Part shown: positions 8,035-17,070 of the stretch, in pieces | How the letters are laid out: the number at the start of each line of letters is the position of its first letter | How positions within the stretch are numbered: position 1 is the stretch's first letter | The notes under the pieces: model-generated | The model's input: only the letters and a program-made list of their open reading frames with translations | The model's database searches: none | What the model was told of the DNA's origin: nothing | DNA from: CBDBZL01 sp031399025 | Lineage (GTDB): Bacteria; Pseudomonadota; Alphaproteobacteria; Sphingomonadales; Sphingomonadaceae | DNA: 64,000 bases | Reading direction: 5' to 3' | Assembly: GCA_031399025.1 (NCBI GenBank) | Contig: JANNOJ010000063.1 | Location: 17,695-81,694, forward strand | Program-made: the position numbers and the translations under genes

Positions 8035-9615
8035 TCAGTGGGCGCCGCTGGTGTCGATCGGACCCTTGGGCTTGGGCGCCAGCCAGATGATCGTCGCCGC
8101 GACCCCAAGGCAGCCGGCGATGACGCCGAACATGTTCAAAGTGGCCAGCATCACGCTTTGATGTTCGACCAGCTGCGAGAGCATCGTGCGCGCGGTCTCG
8201 GCCGGCACGCCCTGCGCCATCATCGCGTCGACCGCCTGCCGGCCGTGCGGCATCGCATTGGCGAGCTCGGTGTTGTTGGCGCGCGTCGCGTCCGACCAGC
8301 GGCTCTGGATCAGCGCGGTGGCAAAGGCGCCGGCGAGCGTGCGCATGAAGTTGGAGATGCCGGCCGCATTGGCCTGCTCCTCGGGATCGACGCTGGCCAT
8401 GGCGAGGCCGGTCACGGGGATGAAGAACATCACCATGAACACGCCGGTAAGCAGCGTGGGCCAGGCCATCTGCAGGAAGGTGACGTCGCTGTTGAACGTC
8501 CACATCCGATACAGCATGATCGCCGCCAGGCCGACGATGCCGCCGCACACGATGAGGCGCGGGTCGAACTTCTCCACCGCCTTGCCGATCGCGGGCGAGC
8601 TCAGCACCGCCAGGACCCCCATGATGCCCGTCGCGTAACCCGCCCAGGTGGCGGTGTAGCCCATGTTCGCCTGGAGCCACATCGGCAGGATGACGATGCT
8701 GGCGAAGAAGGCGCCGAAGCCCACGGAGTAAGTGGTTGCGGCGGCGACGAAGCCGCGGTGACGGAAAATCCTGAGGTCGACGATGGGGTTCTTCTCGGTC
8801 AGCTCCCAGATCACGAAGGCGACGAAGCCGATGGCGGCGATGATGCCGTACATCCGGATGTGCGGGTCGGCGAACCAGTCATGGTTGCGGCCCTCGTCGA
8901 GCATGATCTGCAGCGCGGCGACCCAGATGACGAGCAGGAAGAGCCCGACCCGGTCGATCAACGCCTGCATCTTCGGATCCGCCTGGCCACGCATCAGCCA
9001 CCACAGGACGAGGCCGCCCGCGCCAGCGATCGGCACCTTGATGAAGAAAATCCATTCCCAGCCGTAATTGTCGCAGATGATGCCGCCCAGAATAGGGCCG
9101 GCGACCGGCCCGATCAGCGTGGTCATCGCCCAGATGACGGTGGCCAGGGTGGCCTTTTCCCTGGGGAAGATGCGCAGCAGCAGCATCTGCGAGAGCGGCA
9201 TGATCGGCCCGCCGAACAGGCCGAGCAGCACGCGCGCGCCGAGCAGCATGCCCAGCGAGCTCGACAGGCCGCAAAGGAGCGAGATCACGGCAAACGCCAG
9301 GTAACAGGTGATGAAGGTGCGCTGCGCGCCGAACTTCTTGGCCAGCCACCCGGTGAGCGGGACGGTGATCGCCTCGGCCACCGCATAGGAGGTGATCACC
9401 CAGGTCCCCTGAGTCGAGGAGACCCCGAGATTGCCGGCGATCGTCGGGATCGACACGTTGGCGATGGTGGTGTCGAGCACCACCAGGAAATTGCCCAGGC
9501 CGATCAGGATCGCCGCGGCGTAGAGCCTGACGCCGGTCAGCGGCGCGGGCTCCCCGGTCGTGGGACGGGAGCCGGGCCCGAACCCGGAGTGTGCCGCCAA
9601 TGCTGCGCTTGCCAT
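8035..9615 (-). CDS. emrB: DHA2-family MFS drug efflux permease (EmrB type)
   Basis: A 526-residue inner-membrane protein with about 14 predicted membrane segments, the size and pattern of EmrB/QacA (DHA2) proton antiporters. The family motif LDTTIANVSIPTIAGNLG lies in the first membrane segment, and WVITSYAVAEAITVPLTGWL follows. The ATG at 9615 gives the standard N-terminus; the open frame continues upstream into the preceding gene but out of its coding phase. It is last in a three-gene operon with an EmrA-like adaptor and a NodT-type outer-membrane factor, forming a tripartite pump. The substrate is unknown. Confidence 0.93.
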   Translation of the reverse strand: MASAALAAHSGFGPGSRPTTGEPAPLTGVRLYAAAILIGLGNFLVVLDTTIANVSIPTIAGNLGVSSTQGTWVITSYAVAEAITVPLTGWLAKKFGAQRTFITCYLAFAVISLLCGLSSSLGMLLGARVLLGLFGGPIMPLSQMLLLRIFPREKATLATVIWAMTTLIGPVAGPILGGIICDNYGWEWIFFIKVPIAGAGGLVLWWLMRGQADPKMQALIDRVGLFLLVIWVAALQIMLDEGRNHDWFADPHIRMYGIIAAIGFVAFVIWELTEKNPIVDLRIFRHRGFVAAATTYSVGFGAFFASIVILPMWLQANMGYTATWAGYATGIMGVLAVLSSPAIGKAVEKFDPRLIVCGGIVGLAAIMLYRMWTFNSDVTFLQMAWPTLLTGVFMVMFFIPVTGLAMASVDPEEQANAAGISNFMRTLAGAFATALIQSRWSDATRANNTELANAMPHGRQAVDAMMAQGVPAETARTMLSQLVEHQSVMLATLNMFGVIAGCLGVAATIIWLAPKPKGPIDTSGAH

Positions 9616-9638
9616 GATGCTTTCCCCTTTGGCCGGCC

Positions 9639-10817
9639 TTATTGGGAGACGCGGACGTCGGCGGTCATCGACAGGCCGACGCGGAGCGGGTGCTGCTGCA
9701 GCTCCTCGGGATCGAGCGCGATGCGCACCGGCAGGCGCTGGACGACCTTGATCCAGTTGCCGGTTGCGTTCTGCGCCGGGACCAGCGCGAAAGCCGCGCC
9801 CGTGCCGCCGGAGAACCCCTTGACCGTACCGTGGAACACCACGTCTTCGCCGTAGAGGTCGGAGACGAGCTCGACCTGCTGCCCGGGACGGACCCGGGCC
9901 AGTTGCACCTCCTTGAAGTTGGCATCGACATAGGCCGACTGGATGGGGACGATCACCATCAGCATCGCGCCCGGCTGGACCCGCTGGCCGACCTGGACCT
10001 GGCGCCGCGAGACCACCCCGTCGATCGGCGCACGAATGACCGTGCGGGCGAGATCGATGCGGGCCTGTTCGAGGGCGGCGCGCGCCGCCATCACGTCCGG
10101 GTTGGTTGCGACATTGCCGTCGGCGATCAGCGCCCCGTTGGCAGCGCGGGTTCCCACCGCGGCGCCGCGGCCGGCCGCGGCCGGGGCGCGGGTGGCTTGC
10201 GCCGCGCGCAATTGGGCGAGCGCGCCGTTGTGGGCATTGCGGGCCATGGTCAGCTCGTCGCCCGAGACCGCGCCCGAGGCCGCCAGCGCCTCGCGCCGGT
10301 CGAGATCGATGCGCGCCTTGTCGAGCTCGGACTGGGCGGCGGCGACCTGGGCCGCGGCGCGCGCTTCGTCGGCGACGCTGGCGGCGATCTGCGCGGACAG
10401 CCCGCTGCCGGTCGCAATTAGGCTGCGCACCTGCCGCTCGGCGGCCGCCAGCCGGGCCTCGGCCAGCGCCAGGGCGATCCGGGCGTCGGTATCGTCGAGC
10501 CGCACCAGCACGTCGCCGCGGCGGACGCCTTGCGCGTCCTGCACCAGCACTTCGCGTACCGGGGCGCCGATCAGCGGCGTGATCTGCGCTACGTCCGCGC
10601 CGACATAGGCGTTGTCGGTCACCACATGGTGGGCGCCGACCAGGGTGTTGTAGGCGTAGCTGCCGCCGGCGGTCAGGGCGATCGCCGCCGCCAGGCCGAC
10701 GAACAGGCGCTGGCGCTTGCTGCTGCGCGCCGCCTGGTCCTCCCCGGGATGGGTCGGGAGTGGCGCCTGGAGCGCTTCGGGGCGCTGAAACTCGTCGGGC
10801 GAAATGGGCTTGTTCAT
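9639..10817 (-). CDS. emrA: HlyD-family periplasmic adaptor (EmrA type)
   Basis: A 392-residue membrane-fusion protein with one N-terminal membrane segment (about residues 35-55), a biotinyl-lipoyl-like half (VRRGDVLVRLDD), a long alanine-rich coiled-coil hairpin (about residues 95-210) and the closing lipoyl half (VIRAPIDGVVSRRQVQVGQ). It links the permease to the outer-membrane channel. The ATG at 10817 is preceded by GAGGA at good spacing, so I prefer it to the TTG 15 bases upstream. It starts 11 bases behind the end of the outer-membrane gene and is followed by the permease after 23 bases. Confidence 0.92.
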   Translation of the reverse strand: MNKPISPDEFQRPEALQAPLPTHPGEDQAARSSKRQRLFVGLAAAIALTAGGSYAYNTLVGAHHVVTDNAYVGADVAQITPLIGAPVREVLVQDAQGVRRGDVLVRLDDTDARIALALAEARLAAAERQVRSLIATGSGLSAQIAASVADEARAAAQVAAAQSELDKARIDLDRREALAASGAVSGDELTMARNAHNGALAQLRAAQATRAPAAAGRGAAVGTRAANGALIADGNVATNPDVMAARAALEQARIDLARTVIRAPIDGVVSRRQVQVGQRVQPGAMLMVIVPIQSAYVDANFKEVQLARVRPGQQVELVSDLYGEDVVFHGTVKGFSGGTGAAFALVPAQNATGNWIKVVQRLPVRIALDPEELQQHPLRVGLSMTADVRVSQ

Positions 10818-10828
10818 GGGTCTGGTCC

Positions 10829-12268
10829 TCAAGCTTGCGGTTGACGGAAGCCGCCGCCGAGCGCGCGGACGAGCGCGATGTCGAGCGTGAAGGCGCTCGC
10901 CTCGAGATCGGCCACGGCACGGCGGTGGGCGTTGAGCGCATCCTCGGCGCTCAGGACTTCGAAATAGGGCGAAAGGCCACCGCGATAGCGCGCCTGAACC
11001 AGCTCGTAGGCGCGCTGCGAGGAAGTGAAGGCGGCACGGGTCTGGGCGAGCCGCACGCTCAGCGCCCGCTGGCGGGTCGCGACATCGGCGATCTCGCGCA
11101 CGGCCTGGATCAGGGTCAGATCGTAAGCGGCGACCGATTCATCGAACTCGGCGCGGGCCCCGCGATAGGCGCCTTCGATCCGGCCTCCCGAGAAGATCGG
11201 CAGGCTGATCGCCGGCCCGGCCGAGCCGAAGGTCGAGCTTCCCTCGAGGAGATCGCCGATCCCGAGCGCCTGCGATCCGATGATCGCGGACAGGCGGACG
11301 TTGGGATAGAAATCCGCCTTCGCCGCCTGGATCCGCGCGCCCAGCGCTTCGCTGCGCAGCCGTGCCGCGACGATGTCCGGGCGTCGGCCGACGATCTCGA
11401 TGCCCAGGTCGCCCGGCAGCCCGAACGCTTGCAACTGGGGCCGATCGGGCAGCGCGATCGCCTGGCCGCGCGCGGGACCATGGCCCATGAGCGCGCCAAG
11501 CTGGTTGCGCGCCAGGTCGATCTGTTCGTCGATGGCCGCCAGCTCGGCAGCGGCGGCGGATCGGCCGGCCGAAGACCTCGCCACCGCCGCGTCGTTCTCG
11601 AGGCCCTGCTGATGGCGGGCCTGGATCAGGCGCAGGCTGTCGGCACGGATGCGCTCGTTGGTGAGGGCCGCATCGCGCAGGTCTGCCAGCCTGAGCAGTT
11701 CGGCATAGATCGACGCGATCCCGGTCGAGAGCGCCAGACGCACCGCGGCCTCGTCGGCCCGGCTCGCCGCGACTTCCGACTGCGCCGCGCGCAGGGCGGC
11801 GCGGTTGCGGCCCCAGAGGTCGAGATCATAGGCCAGGCCGAGCGAAGCAGTCGCGGTGTCGTTCCAGCCTTCGGGCGTGGAACCCGCCGGCAGGCCGAGG
11901 TTCTGCGATTGCCGGACCACCCCGCCCTGAGCGCTGGCATCCAGGCTGGGCAGCAATTGCGAACCGGATTGCTGGGCGATGGCCTGCGCGCGCCGAACCC
12001 GGGCCGCCGCCTCGTCGAGCGATGGCGAGGACGCCAGCGCCTCATCGATGAGCGCGCTAAGCTGCGCGTCGCCGTATATCTCCCACCAACGCCCGTCGGG
12101 CCAGCCCAGCACCCTGCCGCCGGGAGCCTGGAGCCCCTCGACCAGGGGCATCGCGGCCCGCGGCGCGGGCCGCTCTGCGAGATCCGGCACCGGCAGGCAT
12201 GCCGTGCACAGCAGTGCGCTCAGCAGCGCCGCCCCGCCAGCAGCACGGGGCAATGATCTTGTCCTCAC
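10829..12268 (-). CDS. Outer-membrane efflux lipoprotein (NodT/OprM family)
   Basis: A 479-residue TolC-like outer-membrane channel protein. The N-terminal signal ends in the lipobox LCTAC at about residues 20-24, so the mature protein is a lipoprotein. Two OEP repeats follow, with characteristic segments WWEIYGDAQLSALIDEALASS and RRPDIVAARLRSEALGARI. It is the first gene of the efflux operon, with a GTG start behind TAGGAGA. A 15-bp palindrome sits directly upstream, pointing to control by the divergent TetR protein. Confidence 0.93.
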   Translation of the reverse strand: MRTRSLPRAAGGAALLSALLCTACLPVPDLAERPAPRAAMPLVEGLQAPGGRVLGWPDGRWWEIYGDAQLSALIDEALASSPSLDEAAARVRRAQAIAQQSGSQLLPSLDASAQGGVVRQSQNLGLPAGSTPEGWNDTATASLGLAYDLDLWGRNRAALRAAQSEVAASRADEAAVRLALSTGIASIYAELLRLADLRDAALTNERIRADSLRLIQARHQQGLENDAAVARSSAGRSAAAAELAAIDEQIDLARNQLGALMGHGPARGQAIALPDRPQLQAFGLPGDLGIEIVGRRPDIVAARLRSEALGARIQAAKADFYPNVRLSAIIGSQALGIGDLLEGSSTFGSAGPAISLPIFSGGRIEGAYRGARAEFDESVAAYDLTLIQAVREIADVATRQRALSVRLAQTRAAFTSSQRAYELVQARYRGGLSPYFEVLSAEDALNAHRRAVADLEASAFTLDIALVRALGGGFRQPQA

Positions 12269-12377
12269 GATTCGTCTCCTAAACCGTACGGTACGGTCTA
12301 TTTAAGATCCGTGGCCTCTTGTCAATCGATAAATGTACGATCATGTACGGTTAAACCGAAGTAGCGGAGACACAGCG
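12269..12377. promoter_or_regulatory. Divergent promoter region with palindromic TetR-type operators
   Basis: The gap between the efflux operon and its regulator holds a perfect palindrome ACCGTAC-G-GTACGGT (12283-12297) 15 bases from the efflux start. A related element with two GTAC cores, TGTACGATCATGTACGGT, lies at 12334-12351 on the regulator side. A TTGACA (minus strand, 12325-12320) overlaps a TTGTCA on the plus strand between them. The arrangement fits a TetR repressor that controls the pump and itself. Confidence 0.7.
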
Positions 12378-12980
12378 ATGCGGGTGCGGACCGACGCCAA
12401 GCGGCAGGAGATCGTGGACGTAGCCGCCGAGCTGTTCCTCGAACGTGGCTACCAGGGCACATCCATGTCGCTGGTATCGCAGCGCCTGGGCGGCTCGAAG
12501 GCGACGCTCTACGGATACTTCAAGTCGAAGGAGGACCTGCTGTTGGCCGTGCTGGAGGAAGAGGTCGCCCGCACCGCCGAGGAGGTCTACTCGGAGATGC
12601 CGGGCGCCGACATCCGCGAGTTCCTGCGACGGACCGGCCTGCGCTATCTCCGGGAGCGGCTCGGGGCCCGGCACGCGCGCCTGTTCCGCATCGTTGCCTC
12701 GTTGCCCGAGGAAAGCAGCGTCGGCCGCAACTTCCACCAGAGGGCGATCGTTCCCAGCACGCAGCGGCTCGGGGAGCTGGTCGCCGAACTCATCGAACAA
12801 GGCGTGCTGAGGTCAGGCAACCCGTGGACCATGGCGATCCATTTCAAGGGCATGCTGGATCAGGATTTCGTGGAACGCTCGCTGCTCTCTCCACGCGACG
12901 TAATCGCCCGCGGCGAAATCGAGCAATCCGCCTGGGAGGCTGCCGACGCGTTCATGCGCGCCTATGGCGCCCGGGGGTGA
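12378..12980 (+). CDS. TetR/AcrR-family transcriptional regulator
   Basis: A 200-residue repressor-type regulator. The N-terminal helix-turn-helix domain is clear (IVDVAAELFLERGYQGTSM, then GGSKATLYGYFKSKEDLL, residues about 12-55). A C-terminal ligand domain follows with IVASLPEESSVGRNFHQRAI, a pattern seen in AcrR regulators of efflux pumps. The ATG at 12378 follows GCGGAGA. It is divergent from the EmrAB-type pump and presumably represses it until a substrate binds. The inducer cannot be told from sequence. Confidence 0.92.
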   Translation: MRVRTDAKRQEIVDVAAELFLERGYQGTSMSLVSQRLGGSKATLYGYFKSKEDLLLAVLEEEVARTAEEVYSEMPGADIREFLRRTGLRYLRERLGARHARLFRIVASLPEESSVGRNFHQRAIVPSTQRLGELVAELIEQGVLRSGNPWTMAIHFKGMLDQDFVERSLLSPRDVIARGEIEQSAWEAADAFMRAYGARG

Positions 12981-13216
12981 GACAAGCGGACGAGCCGCCC
13001 GCAAGCGCCCGGGCGAGGTTCACGGCACGGCCTCTCTTGCCCGCGACCTTCGGCCGCACTGCCGCTGGTGACCGGGTGCCAAGCGCCATCGGGGAGTTGC
13101 CGGCATCCCCGTCGCGCGATCGCCGCTGGTCCGCAATCGACGGCGGGTCGGTGATCTCCGCACCGAGGCACCGCGCCGTCGGACGAGGGTCACCGGGGTG
13201 CTGCATGGGCATCCAG

Positions 13217-13939
13217 CTAGGCGACCAGCTTCAGTCGGCCGTGCAGGTAATTGTCGTCGAACCCGGCGATCTTGGCCAGCCTGGCGGGGTCCAGCACGTT
13301 CAGGGAGCCGTCGCGCAGCTCCATCACCCGGGCCAGCCGCAGCCGGCGCAGCACCCGGTTCACATGCACCGGGGTCAGCCCCAGGGCGTCGGCAAGCACG
13401 ATCTGGGTCAGCGGCAGCTCACACCGATCGTCGGTCGCCAGACCGATGTTGCGCATGCGGATGTAAAGCTCGCACATCAGATGGGCGACGCGTTCCTCGC
13501 TCTTGCGCCGCCCCATGCTGACGATCCACGCCCGCAGCACGCCCTGATCGACCAATTGCGACCACCAGAAGGCTCGCCGCAGGGCCGGCGTCGCCTCGAC
13601 CAGCGCTTCCATCTGCATTCGGGGGAGCGATGCGACCTTCGCCTTGGTCAGGGTCACGATGCTGTGGTCCATTTCCTCCAGCACGGAGATGTGGATGTCG
13701 CAGAAGTCGCCTGGCAGCATGAAAGCCAAGATCTGCCGGCCTCCATCGGGCAGGATCTTGTACCGGCAGGCCCACCCTTCCAGCACCACGAACACCGGAT
13801 CGGGCTTGTCACCTTCCCTGATGAGATGATGGCCCGCGCGATGTTCGCGGATGTTGCGGGACACGTCGAGCACTAACGCGACATCCTCGTCGCGCATCGG
13901 GGCGTACCCGCGCAGGCGTTCGACAAAGGCGTTGGTCAT
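13217..13939 (-). CDS. Crp/Fnr-family transcriptional regulator
   Basis: A 240-residue regulator with an N-terminal cyclic-nucleotide-binding-type beta-barrel (IREGDKPDPVFVVLEGWACRY, then FMLPGDFCDIHI) and a C-terminal winged helix-turn-helix (LPLTQIVLADALGLTPVHVNRVLRRL, about residues 180-205). No N-terminal FNR-type cysteine cluster is present, so it is probably not an iron-sulfur oxygen sensor; the effector is unknown. The gene is divergent from a small conserved protein and stands alone on its strand. Confidence 0.9.
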   Translation of the reverse strand: MTNAFVERLRGYAPMRDEDVALVLDVSRNIREHRAGHHLIREGDKPDPVFVVLEGWACRYKILPDGGRQILAFMLPGDFCDIHISVLEEMDHSIVTLTKAKVASLPRMQMEALVEATPALRRAFWWSQLVDQGVLRAWIVSMGRRKSEERVAHLMCELYIRMRNIGLATDDRCELPLTQIVLADALGLTPVHVNRVLRRLRLARVMELRDGSLNVLDPARLAKIAGFDDNYLHGRLKLVA

Positions 13940-14111
13940 CGATTTGTCCCCCTTTGGAACATGCCCGCCGCAGCGGTTCGGGACGTTGACGCCGGTTAAG
14001 GCACCGCCTCCGAAGGTCGCCTATAACACCTCTATTGTCGGCACGCGAACCCAGGCGCCGGCGGCCGAGAGACGCGAAGCGCTCCCGCCTGATTGCAGAT
14101 CGGCTCTCACC

Positions 14112-14393
14112 ATGAATGAAACTCCGAACAAGGGCCCGCTGGCCGCGGCAGTCGCCGCCGGCACCGAGCCGGACGCGCACGGCCAGGCTGCGTTGTTGCT
14201 GTCCGAAAGCATCCTTCACGCTCTTGTCGAGACGAACGCGCTCTCGGCCGACGAAGCGATGTCGGTCATCCAGACCACGTGCGAGGTGAAGGTCGAAGTG
14301 GCGCAGCGAGCTGGCGAATCCAACACCCGCATGGAGGAATCGCTGGGACTGCTGCGGGCGATCCACGCCAGCTTCAGCATGTATGCTCGCTAG
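14112..14393 (+). CDS. Small hypothetical protein (93 aa)
   Basis: A 93-residue soluble protein of no recognised function. It is largely helical in appearance (ALLLSESILHALVETNALSADEAMSVIQTTCEV), without signal peptide or membrane segment. The ATG at 14112 is chosen because sequence upstream in the same frame lies in the divergent promoter region. It sits between a Crp/Fnr regulator and a histidine-kinase-like protein on the same strand, so a signalling role is possible, but that is only context. Confidence 0.6.
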   Translation: MNETPNKGPLAAAVAAGTEPDAHGQAALLLSESILHALVETNALSADEAMSVIQTTCEVKVEVAQRAGESNTRMEESLGLLRAIHASFSMYAR

Positions 14394-14485
14394 TCGCCCG
14401 CCGGTGGGCCGCTGATCAGGATCAACATCGAATTTGTTAAGATGGTCTATGGCAATTCACGGGTAGCAATGCAGGGAGCCGTCGG

Positions 14486-15205
14486 ATGCATGCTCATGCC
14501 ACTGGATCATCCACGAGCAGCGGCCATATTGGGCAAGTGGCCGTCGAGACCAGGATCCTGGAACTGTTCGACCCGATTCGGCTCGACCAGGGCAACGCCG
14601 CCTTCTCGCATCGGCTCGACCATTCTCCCCTGTGGCGGACCGACGCGATCCACCGCGCCAGGAACCTGGCGCAGATGACGAGCGCGCTCGCCGCCGTCGC
14701 CCAACACCCCACGCGCCATTGGTTGCCCGACGACGTGGTTTCCCAGGCCCGGTGCCTGGCGCGCGCCTATCAGGAGCTTGGCGCCGAGTGTGGGCAGGCC
14801 GACCTGGTGCCCTGCGCTGCCTTGCTGGGCGAGGTGGCGACGCGGCTGACGCAGATCTTCGGCCGGGCCAGGGGCATCGGGGTCTCGCTCGATATCGATC
14901 CGGTGTACCTGGCCCCGGACCGGCGTCGCGCCCTCATCCTGATGTGCAGCGAAATGATGATCAATGCGCTGAAGTACGGCTATCTGGCCCGCGCCGGCGG
15001 CCTGATCCTGATCGCCCTCAAGGACGAGGTGGGCGGCATCGCGCTCAGCGTCGAGGACGACGGCGATGGGGCGGTGGTCGGCTATTGCGGCGGCCATGGC
15101 GGCTCCCTGCTCGAGCAGTTGAGTGGCGTGTGCGGCGCCGAGCTGACCCGCACCACCGGGGGCAAGGGCCATGGTTACCGGGTGCGGGCGGTGCTGCGGG
15201 CCTGA
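14486..15205 (+). CDS. Soluble HWE/HisKA_2-like histidine kinase without sensor domain
   Basis: A 239-residue protein with an HWE-like phosphoacceptor region around HRARN (H56-N60) and a GHKL ATPase domain: the N box is SEMMINALKYGY (about residues 155-166), DDGDG follows, and GGKGHGYRV closes the ATP lid. There is no membrane segment, PAS or GAF domain, so it must sense through a partner or act as an output module. AGGGAG precedes the ATG by seven bases. Its 3' end overlaps the convergent panC by 31 bases. No response regulator is adjacent. Confidence 0.8.
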   Translation: MHAHATGSSTSSGHIGQVAVETRILELFDPIRLDQGNAAFSHRLDHSPLWRTDAIHRARNLAQMTSALAAVAQHPTRHWLPDDVVSQARCLARAYQELGAECGQADLVPCAALLGEVATRLTQIFGRARGIGVSLDIDPVYLAPDRRRALILMCSEMMINALKYGYLARAGGLILIALKDEVGGIALSVEDDGDGAVVGYCGGHGGSLLEQLSGVCGAELTRTTGGKGHGYRVRAVLRA

Positions 15206-16074
15206 GCGCGCCGACCCACCGGAAGATTGTCGATCAGCCGCGTGCCGCCGAGCCGCGCGGCGGCCAGCAGGCGGGCGGGTTGCTCGCCAAGCCGATCGAG
15301 CGGCGTCAGGCTCTCGGCATCGACCAGGGCGACATAGTCCACCGCGGCGAAGCCCGCGGCCGGCAGCGCGCCCGCCGCCTCCGCCAGCACCGCGGCGATG
15401 TCCTCCCCGGCCTCGATCCGCCGGGCCGCCTGGCGCAGCGCGCGCGGCAGGGCAGCGGCCGCCTGCCGCTCGCCGGGCGCGAGATAATGGTTGCGGCTGG
15501 ACATCGCCAGGCCGTCCGCCTCGCGCACGGTAGGCACGCCGATGATCGCCTGGGCGCGGGGCTGCAGCAGGTCGAGGTCGCGCGCCATGCGGCGGATGAC
15601 CGCGAGCTGCTGCCAGTCCTTCTCGCCGAACACCGCCAGGTCCGGCCGCACCTGGTTGAACAGCTTGGCCACCACCGTCGCCACCCCGTCGAAATGCCCG
15701 GGCCGGAAGGCACTGTCGAGCCCTTCGCTGACCCCGGCGACCGACACCTTGGTGGCGAACCCCTCGGGATACATATCCTCCACCCCCGGCGCCCACAGCA
15801 GCGCCACGCCCTCCGCCTCGAGCAGGCGCGCATCCGCCTCCAGCTGGCGCGGATAGCTCGCCAGGTCCTCGCCGGGCCCGAACTGCGCGGGGTTGACGAA
15901 GATCGACACCACCACCGCCCCCGCGCGCGCGCGCGCCTCGCGCACCAGCGCCAGGTGGCCGGCGTGCAGCGCGCCCATCGTCGGCACCAGCGCCAGCGTG
16001 GGCGCGCGATTGCCGGCCCGGCGCAATTCGTCCACAGCCTTGCGCAAGGCTTCCAGCCGTTCCACGGTTTGCAT
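15175..16074 (-). CDS. panC: Pantothenate synthetase
   Basis: A 299-residue enzyme that joins pantoate and beta-alanine using ATP, the last step of vitamin B5 synthesis. The nucleotidyl-transferase motif PTMGALHAGH (about residues 31-40), FVNPAQFGPGEDL, FGEKDWQQL and SSRNHYL are all present, so it should be active. Length is normal for the family. It is a single gene on the minus strand, between a convergent histidine kinase gene and the divergent mipZ gene. Other pan genes are not in the window. Confidence 0.96.
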   Translation of the reverse strand: MQTVERLEALRKAVDELRRAGNRAPTLALVPTMGALHAGHLALVREARARAGAVVVSIFVNPAQFGPGEDLASYPRQLEADARLLEAEGVALLWAPGVEDMYPEGFATKVSVAGVSEGLDSAFRPGHFDGVATVVAKLFNQVRPDLAVFGEKDWQQLAVIRRMARDLDLLQPRAQAIIGVPTVREADGLAMSSRNHYLAPGERQAAAALPRALRQAARRIEAGEDIAAVLAEAAGALPAAGFAAVDYVALVDAESLTPLDRLGEQPARLLAAARLGGTRLIDNLPVGRRAQARSTARTR

Positions 16075-16148
16075 CGGCGCTGCCCTGACGATAAAGCGAT
16101 GCGCCCGGCCTAGCGCCGCGCGACCACCAGAGAAAGCCCGGTAACACC

Positions 16149-17066
16149 GTGACCCAGCCAGCGCTGCATCGCCCTGAGCTCCACCGCCCTGAGCTTCACC
16201 GCCCTGAGCTTCACCGCATCGTCTTTGCCAACGAAAAGGGCGGCACCGGCAAGTCCACCACCGCGGTGCATGTGGCCGTGGCGCTGGCCTACCAGGGCGC
16301 GCGGGTCGCCGCGCTCGATCTCGATCCGCGCCAGCGCACCTTCCACCGCTATTGCGAGAACCGCGCCGAGACCATGCGCCGCCGCGGCATCGACCTGCCC
16401 TCCCCCGGCTTCGGCGTGTTCGAAGGCGACAGCATCGACGCGCTCGAGGCGCAGGCCGCGCAGCTGGCCGAGGGCTGCGATTTCCTGGTGTTCGACACGC
16501 CCGGCCGCGACGATCCCTTCGCCCGCCACGTGGCCACCCAGGCCGACACGCTGGTGACGCCGATGAACGACAGCTTCGTCGATTTCGACCTCATCGGCCA
16601 GGTCGATGCCGAGACCTTCAAGGTGCGCCGCCTGAGCTTCTACGCCGAGCTCATCTGGGAGGCCCGGCTCAAGCGCAGCCGCCGCCAGCTCGACGAGCGC
16701 CGCCGCGAGATGGACTGGGTGGTGGTGCGCAACCGCACCGGCCACACCGACGCCAAGAACCAGCGCCGCATCGAGCAGGCGCTGGGCGAACTTTCCAAGC
16801 GGGTCGGCTTCCGCGTCAGCCCGGGACTGGCCGAGCGGGTGATCTTCCGCGAATTGTTCCCCTCGGGGCTGACCCTGCTCGACAAGGGCTACCTCGGAGA
16901 CCTCGGCACCAGCCACCTGGTCGCCCGCCAGGAACTGCGCGCGCTGGTGGCCAATCTCAACCTGCCGCAGGCCGGGCCTGGAGCCGTGGCCCGAATGGGC
17001 GTGCCCGAGGCCACGCCCGCGCCGTCCGTGGAAGCCTTGCCCATTCCCAGCACCAGGGCCGCTTAA
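16149..17066 (+). CDS. mipZ: MipZ-type division-plane ATPase (ParA/MinD superfamily)
   Basis: A 305-residue P-loop ATPase. The deviant Walker A is KGGTGKST at residues 30-37; ALDLDPRQRTFHRY and FDTPGRDDPFA are the switch regions typical of MipZ, which positions the FtsZ ring in alphaproteobacteria by forming a gradient from the pole. The GTG at 16149 gives an N-terminus carrying three tandem copies of RPELH, encoded by an exact 15-bp repeat; the usual family N-terminus is much shorter. A later start is not available before the Walker motif. It precedes a J-domain gene by four bases. Confidence 0.9.
   Translation: MTQPALHRPELHRPELHRPELHRIVFANEKGGTGKSTTAVHVAVALAYQGARVAALDLDPRQRTFHRYCENRAETMRRRGIDLPSPGFGVFEGDSIDALEAQAAQLAEGCDFLVFDTPGRDDPFARHVATQADTLVTPMNDSFVDFDLIGQVDAETFKVRRLSFYAELIWEARLKRSRRQLDERRREMDWVVVRNRTGHTDAKNQRRIEQALGELSKRVGFRVSPGLAERVIFRELFPSGLTLLDKGYLGDLGTSHLVARQELRALVANLNLPQAGPGAVARMGVPEATPAPSVEALPIPSTRAA
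16170..16214 (+). repeat. 15-bp tandem repeat, three copies, inside mipZ
   Basis: CGCCCTGAGCTCCAC at 16170 is followed by two copies of CGCCCTGAGCTTCAC. Each unit encodes RPELH in frame. The first copy differs from the others by one base, a synonymous change. Repeat slippage would change protein length without breaking the frame. Confidence 0.85.
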
Positions 17067-17070
17067 GCCG

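Noticed and set aside
8035..10941. One continuous minus-strand frame of 968 codons suggesting an adaptor-permease fusion
   Set aside because: The part upstream of 9615 is the emrA gene read in the wrong frame. The adaptor is coded separately at 9639-10817 with its own ribosome binding site.
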